A DNA stretch of 64,000 nt from Lithospermum erythrorhizon (taxonomy: Eukaryota > Streptophyta > Magnoliopsida > Boraginales > Boraginaceae): assembly GCA_019722365.1 (NCBI GenBank), contig JADFUC010002372.1:186001-250000 (forward strand). The letters are read 5' to 3'. The position numbers and the translations under genes were made by a program. Under the pieces are notes generated by a model. It saw only the letters and a program-made list of their open reading frames with translations, was not told the origin of the DNA and did no database searches. The first letter of the stretch is position 1. Each line of letters opens with the position of its first letter. This document shows, piece by piece, positions 59,205 to 64,000 of the stretch.

Positions 59205-59621
59205 CTAGAACGACAAATAAAAAACAACGCAGTTAGTATATTTTATTGTCCGATTTAAGTTTGCCTTATATTGGCTTATGAAGTGTTTGATGTATTGTAG
59301 CACATATTCTTTAAAAAACCGCAACAAAAAATAATACGGAGTACTATGAGTAAGACTTGTATCATAATGACACATGTGATCTCTAAGGTATAAATACACT
59401 ACCTTTAATTTGATCATTTTGTAACTTATGTTTTTTCTATGAAACAAATAAAGGTCATTATTACAAGGTACGGCAAAAGCAGTAAGAAAGTTTGCTCGTG
59501 CAATTTCCTCAATGATAGACTTCCATAAAGTTGGAATGTAGCCCAACAAACCTTGGAATAATTTAAACATCTTTGGTAGACTTGCATGCATGATGCACCA
59601 TAGAAGAGCCGGAGATGCCAT
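59205..59621 (-). CDS. Unassigned 138-codon frame, doubtful
   Basis: The first 60 residues (MASPALLWCIMHASLPKMF ... LGYIPTLWKSIIEEIARANF) have a protein-like, amphipathic composition; the rest reads like translated A/T-rich DNA. I do not recognise a family. It could be an exon remnant. Low confidence that it is a gene. Confidence 0.2.
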   Translation of the reverse strand: MASPALLWCIMHASLPKMFKLFQGLLGYIPTLWKSIIEEIARANFLTAFAVPCNNDLYLFHRKNISYKMIKLKVVYLYLRDHMCHYDTSLTHSTPYYFLLRFFKEYVLQYIKHFISQYKANLNRTIKYTNCVVFYLSF

Positions 59622-60767
59622 ATAATTTTGCGAACCATGGAATAGAACTAAATTGAGATTTGATAATAGTTATTGTGATCATCTAAAAAATTACCTATTA
59701 TTTGCTAAGTGAATATATAAATGTTATAATAAACCCCTATTATTCCAAACTCCAAATAAAGTAAAACAATTGTAACATGTAACTGTGTTATTACCATTCT
59801 TCAACCTGAAGTCTATCATTCACATTTGTTCTTAAATATTTCCCGACGGTTCCTACAAATGAAAAGTATATTTCGTCCCTGGACAATGCAGTATATAGGT
59901 GGCCTAACAAGAAATTAAACCAATAAACCATTTAACTATGGAAAGCCTGACATCATATAAGTTGCCACGTAAAGTCTTCCACTAATGCAACCACTCCTAG
60001 TTAATTAATCTGTGTCTGTTATAATTAATTTTATCTGATGTTTGAATCAATCAGTGGAAAGAAAATAACATGGCTAGTTACTGCTACTTACTGGCCTAGC
60101 CACGAGCACCCGGGTCTAAACTTCTAGCTGCCTCGCGTCGATTCACATGTAGTATTATACATACTTTTTCACCTGCATCTACAAATGCGACTTTCAAAAT
60201 GTTGCTCACGGCTTTTCCGTAACTCCACCCGTGACATTAGTTCATGCAGACCTTGAGCTAGCCTCCTATTTGCTTAAATTAAAATTTACTCAAGGTCTCG
60301 ATGTCGATGTAATTTGTAAATGTTAGAATCCTACACCACAATGACAATCTCATAATTGCCAATAACCTTATCACTTGTGGATACACAAATCTGATGATCT
60401 TAACCCCAGAATTAAAGATAATCGGTGGTATCATCAATTATACCAATTACTAGCATCTACTAGGATTGATCTCCTAATCAGATACATGACAAACGTAAAG
60501 AATAAATTAAGTAAAATTAAACATACGCATTTATCCTCGATTTCACGAAAGTTTACATCAGAAATCACAGCAGATCCACTAATAATGATGTCACTTCTGT
60601 TTTAACACTAAAGTTTTTATTTATGCTGAAATGATGTCACTTGTTTTGTTTCGGTTAATTTTAATTTAAGGCACACATGATTGAAAATGCAACATAGACG
60701 TCATAATAGATTGGACTGTTTTATTATTTGATCGACCACTTGTGCGGATTGATGAATTTAAGAATCA

Positions 60768-60770
<3 letters not shown>

Positions 60771-60801
<31 letters not shown>

Positions 60802-60812
60802 ATATATATATA
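60771..60812. repeat. (AT)n microsatellite
   Basis: About 14 AT units, then TAAG, then a further run of AT units. Confidence 0.9.
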
Positions 60813-63364
60813 CTCAGTTATATTAAGAGTTTATTTTTTAATTGAACGGACTAAAATACTCTTAATGAAGGGTATAATTATATTTTGATAAATTTTAATT
60901 AAACTAAAATACTATAAATACAAATCCTATAATATAGGATTCTACATGCAAATATAATTATTTTATTATAGTGATTCTATTAAAAGTTTCATGTATTATA
61001 ATACTTTACAAGAGTATTATAAAAAGTATTTTGTTAAAAATAATTATGAATTAAAAATATTATTATTGACATATTTTTTTCAAAATTATAATTGTATAAA
61101 AATAATTGAGTTTATAAATAAAATAAACCTAATTAATTAGTGCCACCATCCAAATACATTAAAATAATTGAGTTTACCATCTTCTTCCGACAATAATAAT
61201 ATTACTCCTATTAATTAGTGCTATGAAATTTCCTAAAATACATTAATTATTTGGCTATTTTGATTCCGAGTTCTGAATAATATTATACTAATGGTAAATT
61301 TGAACTTGCCTAATAAATTTGAATTTACCTAAAAACAAAAAAAATTGAACTCACAATAATTAACTTTTGAATTTAATATAATAAGATAGGAAGATTTTAA
61401 TATTTGATATACGAAGGGTAAGATAGACTTTTAATTATATTAGAGTTTTCTTAGAATATCATATTCCTTCCACCTTCATATATATGTAAGGCTGCAGTTA
61501 AACATTATTGTTTAGCTGTTTAAGTGTATCCTGTCTATAAGTTTTGAATTTTGGTGTTTGAATTTAAAAATAATTTTGAACATCAAAAGAAATTCAATAA
61601 TCTTTTTAGAGACGATGGATGTAGTATGTCGTGAATCGTAATTTGTGATTTCATTTGTTGGTTGATGTCTTTAGTACAATTTAAATACTGCTAAATCGAT
61701 TTGCACAATCTTTCGAGCATGCATTTAGGTATTTTTAAATTACGAAAGTAATTTAACAAATTTGATGAATAATTTTTGGAAATCAAATATTTCTAAATTT
61801 TGTATCTTATTTTTTTTAAAGATAGGTCAATATATATTGTTCTCTCAACTCGCTTTTGCTGTTTCAAGGGAGTTCGTAACATTCCAGTTTTCCCTCGCCG
61901 GGTGGGGTTGTTGTCATGAGTATAACGGCAACCCGAGAGTGCCTCAATTTGCTATCAAAAACCAATATAAACAGATGAGTTTATGACTTGAAGCATTTGA
62001 TACAAGTTCTAAATGGGATCAACAAGCTTCGCACAACTTTATTGGAGGTAAATCTAATATGCCCAATAGTTTTCAAATAAAGGCACATAAAGTCAGCCAC
62101 ATCAGAAAACGAAGTTTAAGGAGCAACGTGGTCCAAACTCCTATTTGGCTACTTACGTACTCTCATATACGAATCTTGATTGCTGTTGTTTTTCATTCTT
62201 TTGTTCACAAAACAAATTTCTATTTTGTCATTTTATCAGATATTCATATCGTTTGAGTAAAAAAAACTTGCTTGAAAGCGGCGTAGTAAGTATGAAGTAT
62301 TTATAGTTTTGAATTCTGGTTGGTTGAGTTTATCATTTTGATTATTAAAAAAGATAATTGAATAATTTTTAGAGACGGAGGTCAGATATATAGAATTATG
62401 TGATTCATGTTTCACATGAAAGTGGAAAGAAGAAATGATTCACTAAGGAGAAAAGAGATCACCAACAAAGAATACAAATGGAAACAATAAGAATATAAAA
62501 TATGATTAATTGATTGCTACGTATACGATGCCTGTAATATATCAACTTAAAAATAAAGATGGAAAAGTTTGATTATTTAAAATTACAATTAAATTTGTAT
62601 ATACGAAAAATTAGTGTAGGAAGTTTTATGATTTTATGATCATCAATACTCTTTATAAATGAATATTTATATTTACGAAGAATATTATTGACTGATTTAA
62701 TATTACAGTGAGATGCAAAATTTATACAATCTATAGGCTAATAATATACAAATCATACGTGGGCTAGCCCAATACAATGATATGTCGTAAATATTCATTG
62801 ATTTATACACTAATATACTAAGAGGTAATATTTTATCATTATACAAGAAATTAGTCAACCACGCCAGAATAAATAAAAATTATAAAAGTTAAACATACTT
62901 TATCAATACTTTTTATGGTATAACTATTCTTTAAAATTATACAATTATCTATTAACTATTTTTACTTGATCACAGTGTCTAATCTAGACAATCTTTCTTT
63001 TGATGGATTAAAGTATTCAAATTATGTATGAATGACGAATAATTATGGCAAGTTGATGTTTTAATTAACCTAAATACTTTATAAATTTTGTTATATTATT
63101 ATGTGAAATATGTATATCAACATATAATATTTTCAACTTACGTTACCGCTAATATAGTAATTTGATTCAAACCAAAGTTGTATATCAATTATTAAGATCA
63201 TAAAAATTTTAATTTTAACTAATAAAATCTCTTATCCGTGAAAAGGTAATAAGTACGTGAGTAATCATAAGTTATCAATTTAAGGGTGAAGTTTTAAATA
63301 CACTAGACTATCGAAAAGAAAATTGAATGATCTTTTAGGAGAACTATTATTATATTTAATATTT

Positions 63365-64000
63365 TATAAATTTTGGTGGTTGAATTTAAATAATTTTAAC
63401 TACTGAAAAAGAAAAATTATGGACATTTGTAGAAGGAGGTAGTAGCGCAATTTTCATAATTTTTTAGTTTGTCATGAGTTTAAATAATTTTGATTTATTG
63501 AACAAGAAATTGAACGATTCTTTTTTTTAGATATGGATGTGAAATTTAATATTTATAAATTTTAAATTTTGATGGTTGACTTTTAAATAATTTTAACTAT
63601 TCAAAAAGAAAATCAATTAACCTTTTAGAGATGGAGGTGCTATGATATTTTCATAATTTTAAGTTTTGTTGGTTGAGCTTCTGTACCTTGATCATCAAAA
63701 AATGAACAATCTATTAGAGATGGGTTTAGTATGTGTAATATCTATAATTTAGTGGTTAAGTTCTTAAGTTAATTCGACTATTAAAAATAGAAAATCAACA
63801 ACCTTTAGAGATAGAGATAGCATATGATATCATAATTTTGAAATTTTGTTGAGATTAAATAATTTTAATTATTGAAAAAAATTTATGATGTTTAGTAGAT
63901 AAATTTAGTACGTAGTATTCATAATTTTATTTAAATAATGGTTGAAACATTTATATTGATTATTTAGTTAGATTTTTAAAATATAGAGATCATTAATTTA
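63365..64000. repeat. Degenerate tandem array, ~88-99-bp unit, at least 6 copies
   Basis: Units start with (C/T)ATAAATTTT or CATAATTTT near 63365, 63455, 63553, 63652, 63743, 63831 and 63920. Each contains GGTTGA.TTT, AATAATTTTAACTATT, AAAAGAAAAT and TTTTAGAGATGGAGGT. The array runs off the end of the window. Isolated relatives lie near 61545, 62305 and 63290. Confidence 0.75.

Larger units (their letters stand above)
58971..63360. other. AT-rich intergenic DNA
   Basis: No confident gene. It contains an (AT)n run at 60771-60812, isolated copies of the 63-kb tandem unit near 61545 and 62305, and a weak frame at 59205-59621. GC-richer pockets at 60100-60240 and 61850-61930 have no recognised content. 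Confidence 0.5.

Noticed and set aside
1..64000. CRISPR arrays, bacterial operons, organelle DNA insertions, canonical tRNA or rRNA genes, telomeric repeats
   Set aside because: None seen on reading both strands; the window is ordinary plant nuclear DNA.

Overview
The window is plant nuclear DNA, very probably from a eudicot. It is strongly AT-rich, and no operons, ribosome-binding sites or CRISPR arrays are visible. It carries two intact plant genes and several plant-type transposons: a Ty3/gypsy chromovirus, Ty1/copia elements, a hAT, a CACTA and Stowaway-like MITEs. I cannot name the species.

Only two protein-coding genes look intact, both intronless and both on the minus strand. One (9089-10555) encodes a 488-residue single-pass membrane protein of a plant-specific uncharacterised family. 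The other (52107-52937) encodes a 276-residue MIZU-KUSSEI1-like (DUF617) protein. Nearly all other recognisable coding sequence is broken transposon protein.

Layout. 1-3.9 kb: AT-rich DNA and a solo gypsy LTR (1387-3867). 3.9-9.1 kb: intergenic DNA with several Stowaway-like MITEs. 9.1-10.7 kb: the membrane-protein gene. 12.4-28.0 kb: a nested block, in which a decayed copia-type element (minus orientation) is split in its right LTR by a 9.9-kb Ty3/gypsy chromovirus (17850-27746, minus orientation, target duplication CTATT). 28.3-30.2 kb: a Stowaway MITE and an inverted-repeat element. 30.6-36.5 kb: a complete but decayed Ty1/copia element (plus strand, target duplication GAAGT). 37.2-42.5 kb: a decayed full-length hAT transposon with recognisable transposase pieces. 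43.4-47.2 kb: a tRNA-derived SINE, a fragment of a second chromovirus with a chromodomain, and a diverged local duplication. 47.8-51.2 kb: a CACTA-type element carrying a hexokinase exon. 52.1-53.2 kb: the MIZ1-like gene and its promoter. 53.5-57.7 kb: a second Ty1/copia element (minus strand). 57.9-58.7 kb: an RNase H-domain relic cut by a MITE. 59-64 kb: AT-rich DNA ending in a degenerate tandem array of about 90 bp.

The window is therefore a typical gene-poor, transposon-rich plant segment. The most notable object is the CACTA element with a captured hexokinase exon, flanked by splice-site-like sequence. A second notable point is that the repeats differ from one another largely by short blocks and small indels, which may reflect base-calling error in methylated DNA rather than true age.
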